A stretch of 5,140 bases of DNA. Source: Phycisphaerales bacterium. Its GTDB lineage: Bacteria; Planctomycetota; Phycisphaerae; Phycisphaerales; UBA1924. A model generated the notes under the pieces. The model made no database searches, had not been told where the DNA came from, and worked only from the letters and a program-made list of their open reading frames with translations. How positions within the stretch are numbered: the first letter of the stretch is position 1; every line of letters starts with the position of its first letter. The position numbers were made by a program, and so were the translations under genes. The DNA lies in contig JAUXUZ010000374.1 of the NCBI GenBank assembly GCA_030680655.1, forward strand, positions 1 to 5,140, given 5' to 3'. Below, piece after piece: positions 1-5,140 of this stretch.

Positions 1-87
1 CTCGGCCGGGTCGCGGGCAACCAGCCGATCACCCGGGATCGGGCAGGGAGTACCGTCGATGAGGTCAATGGGTACAGGTCCGGGCAT
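1..87 (-). CDS. Probable aldehyde dehydrogenase, N-terminal 29 residues only (possibly AstD-like)
   Basis: Read leftward from an ATG at 87-85, the minus strand stays open to the window edge. It begins MPGPVPIDLIDGTPCPIPGD and continues through RLVARDPAE. The pattern of a short strand with 'IDG', a variable stretch, then 'hV.-DPA' resembles the start of NAD(P)-dependent aldehyde dehydrogenases, which usually begin with an 'I.G.W......NPA' element. No catalytic Cys or Glu can be seen because the rest lies outside the window. The divergent neighbour is an AstA-family succinyltransferase, so succinylglutamate semialdehyde dehydrogenase (AstD), the fourth step of arginine succinyltransferase catabolism, is a reasonable but unproven guess. 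The start was chosen because the protein-like sequence begins right after it and a TATCCT box lies 5 bases upstream. There is no Shine-Dalgarno sequence. The usual Trp after 'IDG' is not where expected. It could be another dehydrogenase, or a chance open frame in GC-rich DNA. Confidence 0.45.
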   Translation of the reverse strand, partial: MPGPVPIDLIDGTPCPIPGDRLVARDPAE

Positions 88-92
88 CGGGG

Positions 93-98
93 AGGATA
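93..98 (-). promoter_or_regulatory. Candidate -10 box (TATCCT) for the divergent minus-strand gene
   Basis: On the minus strand TATCCT is followed by CCCCG and then the ATG at 87. It matches TATAAT at four of six positions. A transcript initiated 6-7 bases downstream of such a box would begin at or next to the ATG, so the mRNA would be leaderless or nearly so. No convincing -35 hexamer lies 15-19 bases further upstream. The call rests mainly on the parallel with the boxes before the two plus-strand genes. Confidence 0.3.
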
Positions 99-242
99 GA
101 AGTAGGCCGGGGCCAGCATGGTGTAAGGAGTAAGTTCGAGAGACCTTCAGATGCGACCGCCGGGTGCCGATCCAGCTATCACCCGCCCCCACCCTGATAA
201 CCACCTGACACCAACCGATTCCGGCGTACCACCCCTCACCCC

Positions 243-248
243 TATGCT
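243..248 (+). promoter_or_regulatory. Candidate -10 box (TATGCT) for the astA-like gene
   Basis: TATGCT (four of six matches to TATAAT) ends 9 bases before the ATG at 258. The interval CTGCCCTGACC-type sequence contains no purine-rich ribosome binding site. Initiation 6-9 bases downstream would give a leaderless or nearly leaderless mRNA. A weak TTCCGG at 219-224, with an 18-base spacer, is the only -35 candidate. The same hexamer precedes the next gene. Confidence 0.35.
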
Positions 249-257
249 GCCCTGACC

Positions 258-1436
258 ATGTTCATCGTCCGCCGAGGCAAGACCGACGACGTTTCAACGC
301 TGCTGAAGCTGGCGCGGATGGTGCACTTCATCAACCTCCCGGCCATCAAGGAGGTGCTTGAGGACAAGGTCGCCTGGAGCCGCCAGTCGTTCATGCTGGC
401 GCAGGAGACGGCCCTGGCGAAGCCCAGGAAGGCCGTAAAGGGGAAGGCGGCGGGGGCGGGGCACGACTTTTCGGAGATGGTCCGTTCGGTTTCGGGCCGG
501 CCGCCGCAGTTTCTGTTTGTGTTGGAAGAGACCGAGTCCAAAGGAGTGATCGGGACCAGCCAGATCATCGCGCAGATGGGTGGGCCCCCGCCCGCCCAGC
601 CGAACCTCTCCCTGCAACTGACGCGCAAGGTCATGTTCAGCGAGTCGCTCCAGACCGGCGCAACCCATACGGTGGCCAAGCTCCACCTGGATCAGAGCGG
701 CCCGACGGAGATCGGCGGGCTGATCATGCAGCCGAGCTTCCGCGGGCACAAGGAGAAGCTCGGCCGGCTGATGTCGCTGGTGCGTTTCCACTACATGGGG
801 CTCTACCGCCAGATGTTCGCCGACCGCGTGCTCGCGGAGATGATGGGCGTGGTGACGGTTGACCGCGAGGGGGGCAAGAGCCCGTTCTGGGAGCACTGCA
901 CGCGCCAGTTCATCAACCTCACCTACGACCAGGCGGACGCGTTCTGCCAGGAGAGCAAGGAGTTCATCCTCGCGCTCTTCCCGCACGAGGAGATCTACCT
1001 GTCGCTGCTGCCGCCACCGGCCCGCGCGGTCGTCGGTCAGGTCGGCCCCGAGACTGTGCCCGCCAAGAAGATGCTCGAGAAGCTCGGCTTCAAGTACCAC
1101 ATGCGGGTTGATCCGTTTGACGGCGGCCCGCACATCGAGGCCGCCACCGACAGCATCTCGCTCGTGCGTCAGACGCGCCGTGTGAAGCTCGGCAAACCGC
1201 TCAAGGACAAGGCCCCGACCAAGGACTTCGGCATCGTGTCGGTGATCGATGCCGACGGCGAATTCATCGCCGCCCAGAGCGGGTTCACCATCGACAAGCA
1301 GGGTCGCCTCGGCCTGCCCGACCGTGTGTATTCCGCCCTTGGAGCGGGTGCGGCAATCGATGGGATGGCCGGGGTGACCGCCATTGAGCCGCCGCTGGGC
1401 CTGTCGGACGCGTCGAAACGCAAGACGAACAAGTAG
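258..1436 (+). CDS. astA: Arginine/ornithine N-succinyltransferase (AstA) family protein
   Basis: AstA transfers succinate from succinyl-CoA to the alpha-amino group of arginine, the first committed step of the cytosolic arginine succinyltransferase pathway. The 392-residue product aligns by eye with E. coli AstA (344 residues) along its whole length. Matches include the N-terminal 'MFIVRRGKTDDVSTL', 'FLFVLEETESKGVIG' (86-99), 'GLI' with Leu155 at the reported succinyl-CoA-binding Leu, R162 of the GNAT-like loop, 'VLAEMMGV', 'SPFW' (208-211), 'GQVGPETVPAKKMLEKLGF' (260-278) and 'FDGGP' (287-291). The extra length comes mainly from a Lys/Ala/Gly-rich insert near 54-70 and a C-terminal tail. 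An oddity is Gly263, which occupies the place of the proposed catalytic His229 in E. coli 'QVHP'. Its activity and preferred substrate (arginine, ornithine or another amine) are therefore uncertain. The ATG matches the family N-terminus. No Shine-Dalgarno sequence precedes it, and a TATGCT box does. The family assignment is firm but the symbol is provisional. Confidence 0.88.
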   Translation: MFIVRRGKTDDVSTLLKLARMVHFINLPAIKEVLEDKVAWSRQSFMLAQETALAKPRKAVKGKAAGAGHDFSEMVRSVSGRPPQFLFVLEETESKGVIGTSQIIAQMGGPPPAQPNLSLQLTRKVMFSESLQTGATHTVAKLHLDQSGPTEIGGLIMQPSFRGHKEKLGRLMSLVRFHYMGLYRQMFADRVLAEMMGVVTVDREGGKSPFWEHCTRQFINLTYDQADAFCQESKEFILALFPHEEIYLSLLPPPARAVVGQVGPETVPAKKMLEKLGFKYHMRVDPFDGGPHIEAATDSISLVRQTRRVKLGKPLKDKAPTKDFGIVSVIDADGEFIAAQSGFTIDKQGRLGLPDRVYSALGAGAAIDGMAGVTAIEPPLGLSDASKRKTNK

Positions 1437-1469
1437 CTGCCAGCTAGGGGTTTACCCCGCGCAGCGCGG
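1434..1469 (+). terminator. Two short inverted repeats after the astA-like gene, weak possible terminator
   Basis: TAGCTG-C-CAGCTA (1434-1446) is a 6-base inverted repeat that includes the TAG stop codon. CCGCG-CAG-CGCGG (1457-1469) is a GC-rich hairpin with a 5-base stem and 3-base loop. Neither is followed by a run of T, so intrinsic termination is doubtful. With a promoter-like element just downstream they could still mark the boundary between two transcripts. Confidence 0.22.
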
Positions 1470-1483
1470 AGAGCATTTCAGTT

Positions 1484-1492
1484 TGGTATGCT
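1484..1492 (+). promoter_or_regulatory. Candidate extended -10 element (TGGTATGCT) for the tricorn gene
   Basis: TGGTATGCT fits the extended -10 pattern TGnTAnnnT and ends 6 bases before the ATG at 1499. The expected transcription start therefore falls on or beside the start codon. Extended -10 promoters can work without a good -35, and none is visible here. The purine-rich GGAGAG at 1468-1473 is 25 bases from the ATG, too far for a ribosome binding site. The element suggests the protease gene has its own promoter despite lying only 62 bases after astA. Confidence 0.38.
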
Positions 1493-1498
1493 GTGCCC

Positions 1499-1588
1499 AT
1501 GCACAAGCATCTGAACCGGTCCGTCATGGGAATGGCCTTGCTGGGGTACGGAGTGGGCGCTGCCGCCTGGGGGTGCGCGGTCTCCGCG
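1499..1588 (+). other. Signal peptide of the tricorn-like protease
   Basis: The first 30 residues have basic residues K3 and R7, then a hydrophobic, Gly/Ala-rich segment from Val9 to Gly25 and a small-residue cleavage region. Two processing sites are possible. Signal peptidase II could act before Cys26 (A-W-G-C), but Trp at -2 makes this a poor lipobox. Signal peptidase I could act after Ala30 (V-S-A). The protein is probably exported in either case; whether it is a lipoprotein is unresolved. Confidence 0.65.
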
Positions 1589-4500
1589 GGCACGGAGTCA
1601 AAGCCGATCTCAGCGCCGAGAGCTGCGCTCACCGCAAACGCCGTTGATGCGGCGACGCCCGGGTTCATCCAATACCCCGCGCTGAGCCCCGACGGTTCGA
1701 CGATTGTCTTCAACTGGCTCGGCGACCTCTGGGCCGTAGCCGCCAAGGGCGGCGTAGCAACGCGCCTCACGAGCAGCCCCGCCGATGACCAGCGTGCCAA
1801 CTTCTCACCCGACGGCTCCTCGATCGCCTTCGAGAGCGACCGTGACGGCGGCCGCTCGATCTACGTGATGCAGGTGACCAGGGTCGAAGGAGGCGGGCTG
1901 ACGACCGGCCCCGTTCGCCGGGTAACCGTCTCCGACAAGCCGCAGGTGCTTCCCAGCGGCGGCGGAGCGTGGACGCGCGACGGCGCATCGCTGGCCTTCA
2001 CCGAGCGGGCCCCCGGGATCTACCGCGGCACCCAGATGTTCGTCGCGCCGCTCACAGGAGGGCCGACCAGGGAGCTGACCGCGGCGTACGGCGGCTCACC
2101 ACGGGTGAGCGCAGACGGCACGCAACTCGTGTTCACGCGACGCAGGGCCGAGTACACCCGCCCGCGGTACGGCGGGCCCGGCGCGAGCGACCTCTGGGCG
2201 ATGGACATGAAGTCGGGATCGTTCACGCAGCTGACCAGCGATGCCCGCAGCGAGGGTGACGGGTTCGGGTTGCCCGACGGTTCAGTTGTCTACGTCGCAA
2301 CCAGGGACGGAACCTGCAACATCTACCGCATGGCCAAGGGTGGCAGCGAGGCTAGCGCCACGCAGCTCACACGCTTTGCGCCCAGCGCTGGCGAGGCCAC
2401 GATCGGCCACGGCGTGCGCGACCTGAGCGTCAACGACCGGGGAACGGTCGCGTCGTTCTGCGTGTGGGACACGCTCTACACCCTCGATCTGACCAAGCCG
2501 GGGGCGGCACCGTCCGCGGTTGATGTGACAACGGCGGTGGACCTGAACGATGTGGACTTCCAGCGGCTGAACCTCGCCCGCGAGGTGAGCGAGCAGGCAC
2601 TCTCGCCCGACGGCAAGACGATCGCCGTCATCGCCCGTGGCGAGGTCTTCGTGCGCTCGACGGAAGAGAACAGGCCGACGCGCCGCGTGACGTTCACACC
2701 CGGGCGCGAGACGGGCCTTGCGTGGAGCCCCGACGGGCGCGTGCTGTGGTTCGCCAGCGACGAAAGCGGGACGAGCCGGATCTACTACGCCACGGTTTCA
2801 CTGGCCCGTGAGGACATCCTCCCAAAGGACGAGAAGAAGGAAGACGACAAGAAGAAGGACGAAGAGAAGAAGGACGGCGCGAAAGCAGACGAACCGAAGA
2901 AAGACGACGCTGCCGCCGCCGACAAGCCCGAGAAGAAGGACGACAACGCGGCCGCCGACGGTGAGAAGAAAGACGACGGCGGTAAGCCGCCCGCCGGCAA
3001 GGAGCGCAAGCCCGACTTCGCCAAGCGCTGGTCGGAGGGCCTCCGCTTCGACGTGCACAGGCTCGACGATGCGCTCGTCGGCGCGGGCGCCAACGACGGC
3101 GTGCTCGGGATGGAGCTCCGTTCTCCGAACCCCTCGCCCGACGGACGCAAGCTGATCGTCACGCGCGGCCTGGGCGATATGGTCCTGATCGACCTTGTCA
3201 AGAAGCAGTCGCGACTGCTCATGGCAGGGTGGAACGAGGCGGAGGTCCAGTGGGCCTCAGACTCCCGCCAGATTGTGTTCGCGCGCGAGGACCTTGACTT
3301 CAACAGCGACGTCTTCCTGCTCGACACCGCCGAGAACGACAAGGGCGAGTACGCCGAACCGGTCAACATTACCCGTCACCCGGACCTGGACGTCAGCCCG
3401 CGCCTGTCGCGCGACGGCAAAGTGCTCTACTTCCTCACCGAACGCGACGGTGAGAACTTCCAGTTCGCAGTGTGGGGTGTGTACCTGGATCAGACGCTCG
3501 AGGCCATGCCGGCGTATGAGCTGGAGGACTACTTCAAGAAGCAGGCAACGGCCGCGAAGGCGATCAAACCCATTGCGCCCGTGCTCTGGGACGATGCCGA
3601 CTGGGTGAGCAAGGACAAGCACAAGCCAGCGAAGACACTGACCATCGACACAGCCAACGCGCACATGCGCGTACGCAAGGTGCTCTCGTCAACGGGCAGC
3701 CTATCAAACCTGAACATCACACCGGGTGGCGACAGGGTGATCGTGAGCGCACCTGCCGACGCTCCGGGCCCGGGCGCCGAGGGTAGTCTGGTAAGCGTCT
3801 CGTACAAGGGTGATGACAAGAAGGTCGTTGCCAGTGGCAGCGCCGGCAACGTCTCGGTTTCTCCCTCTGGAGACCGCGTGACGTTCGTGAAGGCGCGCCA
3901 GGCGGCGGGCACCGCGCTGACGGGCGGGGCCGGCGGCAAGGTCGATACGTACGCGGTCGACGCCCCGGTCGTGCTCGACGTCAAGCAGGCGCAGCGCCAG
4001 AAGTTCCTCGAGGCCGCGCGGATCGTCGGCAACCTGTTCTACCACCCGACGCTCAAGGGGCTCGACTGGAAGAAGCTGACCGAGCGCTACCTGTCGCTGG
4101 CTGAGTCCACCCGCACGACCAGCGAGTTCAACCGTGTCTACTCGCTCATGCTCGGTGAACTCGACGGCTCGCACCTTGGGATCATGGGCGGCCCCAGCAC
4201 GTTCACGCCTCCCTCCCTCGCCGTGGGCTCGCTCGCGCTCGACGCGGTTCCCGTCGAGAACGGCTGGAAGGTCACGCGGCTGCTCTTCAACTCGCCCCTG
4301 GGCAAGGGCGCGATGGCCCTCAAGGCCGGCGACATCATCACCCACATCGAAGACCGGGCGACCGCCGGCAAGGACCTCGGCTGGGCACTCCAGGGCACGT
4401 CGGGACGCGAAACACTCGTAACGGTGGTCCGCACAGAGGCAGCATCGCCGGCTAACGCCGCCGGCACCAGCGAGAACGTCAACGCGGCGCCGGATCAGGT

Positions 4501-5140
4501 CGGACCCAGGACGCTGACCCTGATCGTTACGCCAGTGAGCAGCGGCGCCGACAGCGAGCTCCGTTACCTCGACGAAGTCAACCGTCGCGCCGAGATCGTC
4601 GACAAGACCTCCGGCGGCAGGCTCGGCTATCTGCACATCAAAGCCATGGGCGAGGCGAGCGTGCGCGACTTTGAGCGGGACCTCTACGCCGCGGCCCACG
4701 GCAAGGAAGGCCTGGTCATCGACGTGCGCGACAACGGCGGCGGCAGCACCGCCGACATCCTTCTCACAAGCCTGACCGCGCCGGTCCACGCGTACACCGT
4801 GCCGCGCGGCGCCGACGGAGCAACTACGCCCAAGGACAGCTACCCGCGCGACCGCCGACTGATCTACGGCTACAGCCGGCCGATCACGGTGATGATCAAC
4901 GAAAACTCCTTCTCGAACGCCGAAATCTTCGCCCACTCGATCAAGACGATCGGGCGCGGCAAGCTGGTCGGAACACAGACCTACGGCGGCGTGATCTCAA
5001 CCGGCGCCGCAACGCTGGTTGACGGAACGGCCGTCCGGACGCCGTTCCGTGGCTGGTACCTCCCAAGCGGGACCGATATGGAGAGCAACGGCGCCATGCC
5101 TGACTTCGACGTGCCCTCGCTGCCTCAGGACGAAGCCGCC
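1499..5140 (+). CDS. Tricorn-family protease (PD40 propellers, PDZ, S41-like core), secreted, 3' end outside window
   Basis: Tricorn proteases are large self-compartmentalising serine peptidases that cut peptides down to short products. The frame is open for 1214 codons to the window edge.

Domains in order: a signal sequence (K3, R7, hydrophobic 9-25, then either a weak lipobox ending at Cys26 or a VSA/G signal peptidase site after Ala30); a six-bladed propeller (about 55-331) with repeated 'SPDG..IaF' strands; a second propeller of about seven blades (350-820) interrupted by a Lys/Asp-rich insert at 443-504; a helical C1 domain (825-903); a PDZ domain (about 904-978); and the C2 catalytic core.

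All four catalytic residues of Thermoplasma tricorn have counterparts: Ser891-His892 in 'DGSHLG', nucleophile Ser1139 in 'ENSFSNAEIF', and Glu1195 in 'MESNGAMPD'. Ser-to-Glu spacing is 56, against 58 in the archetype. The oxyanion region is 'DVRDNGGG' (1075-1082). Asn1140 replaces the Asp after the nucleophile. Perhaps 30 or more C-terminal residues are missing.

The ATG precedes the signal sequence directly. An in-frame GTG at 1493 is a less likely start. Export suggests a periplasmic or envelope role, unlike the cytosolic archaeal enzyme. Confidence 0.9.
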   Translation, partial: MHKHLNRSVMGMALLGYGVGAAAWGCAVSAGTESKPISAPRAALTANAVDAATPGFIQYPALSPDGSTIVFNWLGDLWAVAAKGGVATRLTSSPADDQRANFSPDGSSIAFESDRDGGRSIYVMQVTRVEGGGLTTGPVRRVTVSDKPQVLPSGGGAWTRDGASLAFTERAPGIYRGTQMFVAPLTGGPTRELTAAYGGSPRVSADGTQLVFTRRRAEYTRPRYGGPGASDLWAMDMKSGSFTQLTSDARSEGDGFGLPDGSVVYVATRDGTCNIYRMAKGGSEASATQLTRFAPSAGEATIGHGVRDLSVNDRGTVASFCVWDTLYTLDLTKPGAAPSAVDVTTAVDLNDVDFQRLNLAREVSEQALSPDGKTIAVIARGEVFVRSTEENRPTRRVTFTPGRETGLAWSPDGRVLWFASDESGTSRIYYATVSLAREDILPKDEKKEDDKKKDEEKKDGAKADEPKKDDAAAADKPEKKDDNAAADGEKKDDGGKPPAGKERKPDFAKRWSEGLRFDVHRLDDALVGAGANDGVLGMELRSPNPSPDGRKLIVTRGLGDMVLIDLVKKQSRLLMAGWNEAEVQWASDSRQIVFAREDLDFNSDVFLLDTAENDKGEYAEPVNITRHPDLDVSPRLSRDGKVLYFLTERDGENFQFAVWGVYLDQTLEAMPAYELEDYFKKQATAAKAIKPIAPVLWDDADWVSKDKHKPAKTLTIDTANAHMRVRKVLSSTGSLSNLNITPGGDRVIVSAPADAPGPGAEGSLVSVSYKGDDKKVVASGSAGNVSVSPSGDRVTFVKARQAAGTALTGGAGGKVDTYAVDAPVVLDVKQAQRQKFLEAARIVGNLFYHPTLKGLDWKKLTERYLSLAESTRTTSEFNRVYSLMLGELDGSHLGIMGGPSTFTPPSLAVGSLALDAVPVENGWKVTRLLFNSPLGKGAMALKAGDIITHIEDRATAGKDLGWALQGTSGRETLVTVVRTEAASPANAAGTSENVNAAPDQVGPRTLTLIVTPVSSGADSELRYLDEVNRRAEIVDKTSGGRLGYLHIKAMGEASVRDFERDLYAAAHGKEGLVIDVRDNGGGSTADILLTSLTAPVHAYTVPRGADGATTPKDSYPRDRRLIYGYSRPITVMINENSFSNAEIFAHSIKTIGRGKLVGTQTYGGVISTGAATLVDGTAVRTPFRGWYLPSGTDMESNGAMPDFDVPSLPQDEAA
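2825..3010 (+). repeat. Lys/Asp/Glu-rich low-complexity insert with an imperfect tandem repeat, inside the second propeller
   Basis: Residues 443-504 of the tricorn-like protein are almost entirely Lys, Asp, Glu, Ala, Gly and Pro, built from units such as 'DEKKEDDKKKDEEKKD'. Near its end an 11-12 residue unit occurs twice in tandem: 'AAADKPEKKDDN' (bases 2912-2947) and 'AAADGEKKDDG' (2948-2980). The insert sits between the second and third blades of the C-terminal propeller, after 'REDILP' and before 'FAKRWSEGLRFDV'. From general knowledge, bacterial tricorn-like proteins often carry a charged linker at about this place. It is probably a disordered surface loop that grew by repeat slippage. 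Confidence 0.8.

Larger units (their letters stand above)
88..257. other. Divergent intergenic region, 170 bases
   Basis: This region lies between the presumed dehydrogenase start and the astA-like start. Its right half (about 180-257) is strongly C- and A-rich with very little G on the plus strand, unlike the flanking coding DNA. A purine-rich AAGGAG occurs at 125-130 but has no start codon at normal spacing: the next ATG on this strand is at 151, 20 bases away. A CTGACA at 205-210 resembles a -35 hexamer, but it lies 32 bases before the TATGCT box at 243, too far to pair with it. I see no operator-like long inverted repeat, riboswitch or RNA gene. Confidence 0.6.

Noticed and set aside
125..130. 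AAGGAG as a ribosome binding site
   Set aside because: No ATG, GTG or TTG start of a plausible gene lies 5-10 bases downstream, and it is far from the astA-like start.
294..1133. 279-codon minus-strand open frame antisense to the astA-like gene
   Set aside because: Its composition is rich in Arg, Leu and His, as expected from the complement of GC-rich coding DNA, and the plus strand here aligns with AstA throughout.
1488..1490. ATG at 1488 as the tricorn start
   Set aside because: It is out of frame with the protease. The ATG at 1499 opens directly into a signal peptide.
2825..3010. CRISPR-like or tandem DNA repeat array
   Set aside because: The repetition is at the codon level, imperfect, without regular spacers, and inside an intact reading frame.
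2718..3155. Plus-strand Arg/Thr-rich open frame overlapping the charged insert
   Set aside because: It is a frame-shifted reading of the tricorn gene, whose own frame stays open and carries propeller motifs.
2785..3369. Minus-strand frames with Ser/Phe or Val/Leu-rich stretches that look like membrane segments
   Set aside because: The apparent hydrophobic runs are only the complement of the AAG/GAC/GAG codons of the charged insert.
3704..4936. 410-codon minus-strand open frame antisense to the tricorn gene
   Set aside because: It lies opposite the conserved C1, PDZ and catalytic domains. It has no recognisable motifs and is the usual long antisense frame produced by high GC in third codon positions.

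Overview
This GC-rich window looks like ordinary bacterial chromosome with no mobile elements, CRISPR array or RNA gene that I can see. It holds two recognisable plus-strand genes and the start of a probable divergent minus-strand gene. Three points suggest Planctomycetota, possibly a Phycisphaerales-like lineage. The genes lack Shine-Dalgarno sequences, a large secreted-looking tricorn-type protease carries a long Lys/Asp-rich insert, and an AstA-family enzyme sits beside it. This taxonomic guess is inference and no marker gene is present.

Layout: bases 1-87 (minus) probably encode the first 29 residues of an aldehyde dehydrogenase running off the left edge, possibly the AstD-type succinylglutamate semialdehyde dehydrogenase. 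Bases 88-257 are a divergent intergenic region with promoter-like hexamers on both strands. Bases 258-1436 (plus) encode a complete arginine/ornithine N-succinyltransferase (AstA) family protein of 392 residues. Bases 1437-1498 are a short spacer with two small inverted repeats and another promoter-like element. From 1499 to the right edge (plus) runs a large tricorn-family protease of at least 1214 residues. It has a signal sequence, two beta-propellers, a helical domain, a PDZ domain and an S41-like catalytic core, and only its C-terminal tail is missing.

How they fit together: a divergent astA/aldehyde dehydrogenase pair would fit arginine catabolism by the arginine succinyltransferase (AST) route, where AstA makes N2-succinylarginine and AstD oxidises succinylglutamate semialdehyde. 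The tricorn protease degrades peptides and could feed amino acids into that route, but adjacency is the only evidence for such a link.

The points most worth a second look are three. All three genes share a TAT(G/C)CT hexamer 5-9 bases before the ATG and have no Shine-Dalgarno sequence, which suggests leaderless transcripts. The AstA-like protein has Gly at the position where the E. coli enzyme has its proposed catalytic His. The tricorn homologue is apparently exported, keeps all four catalytic residues, and has Asn in place of the Asp that follows the nucleophile. I found no convincing evidence of a wholly new system.
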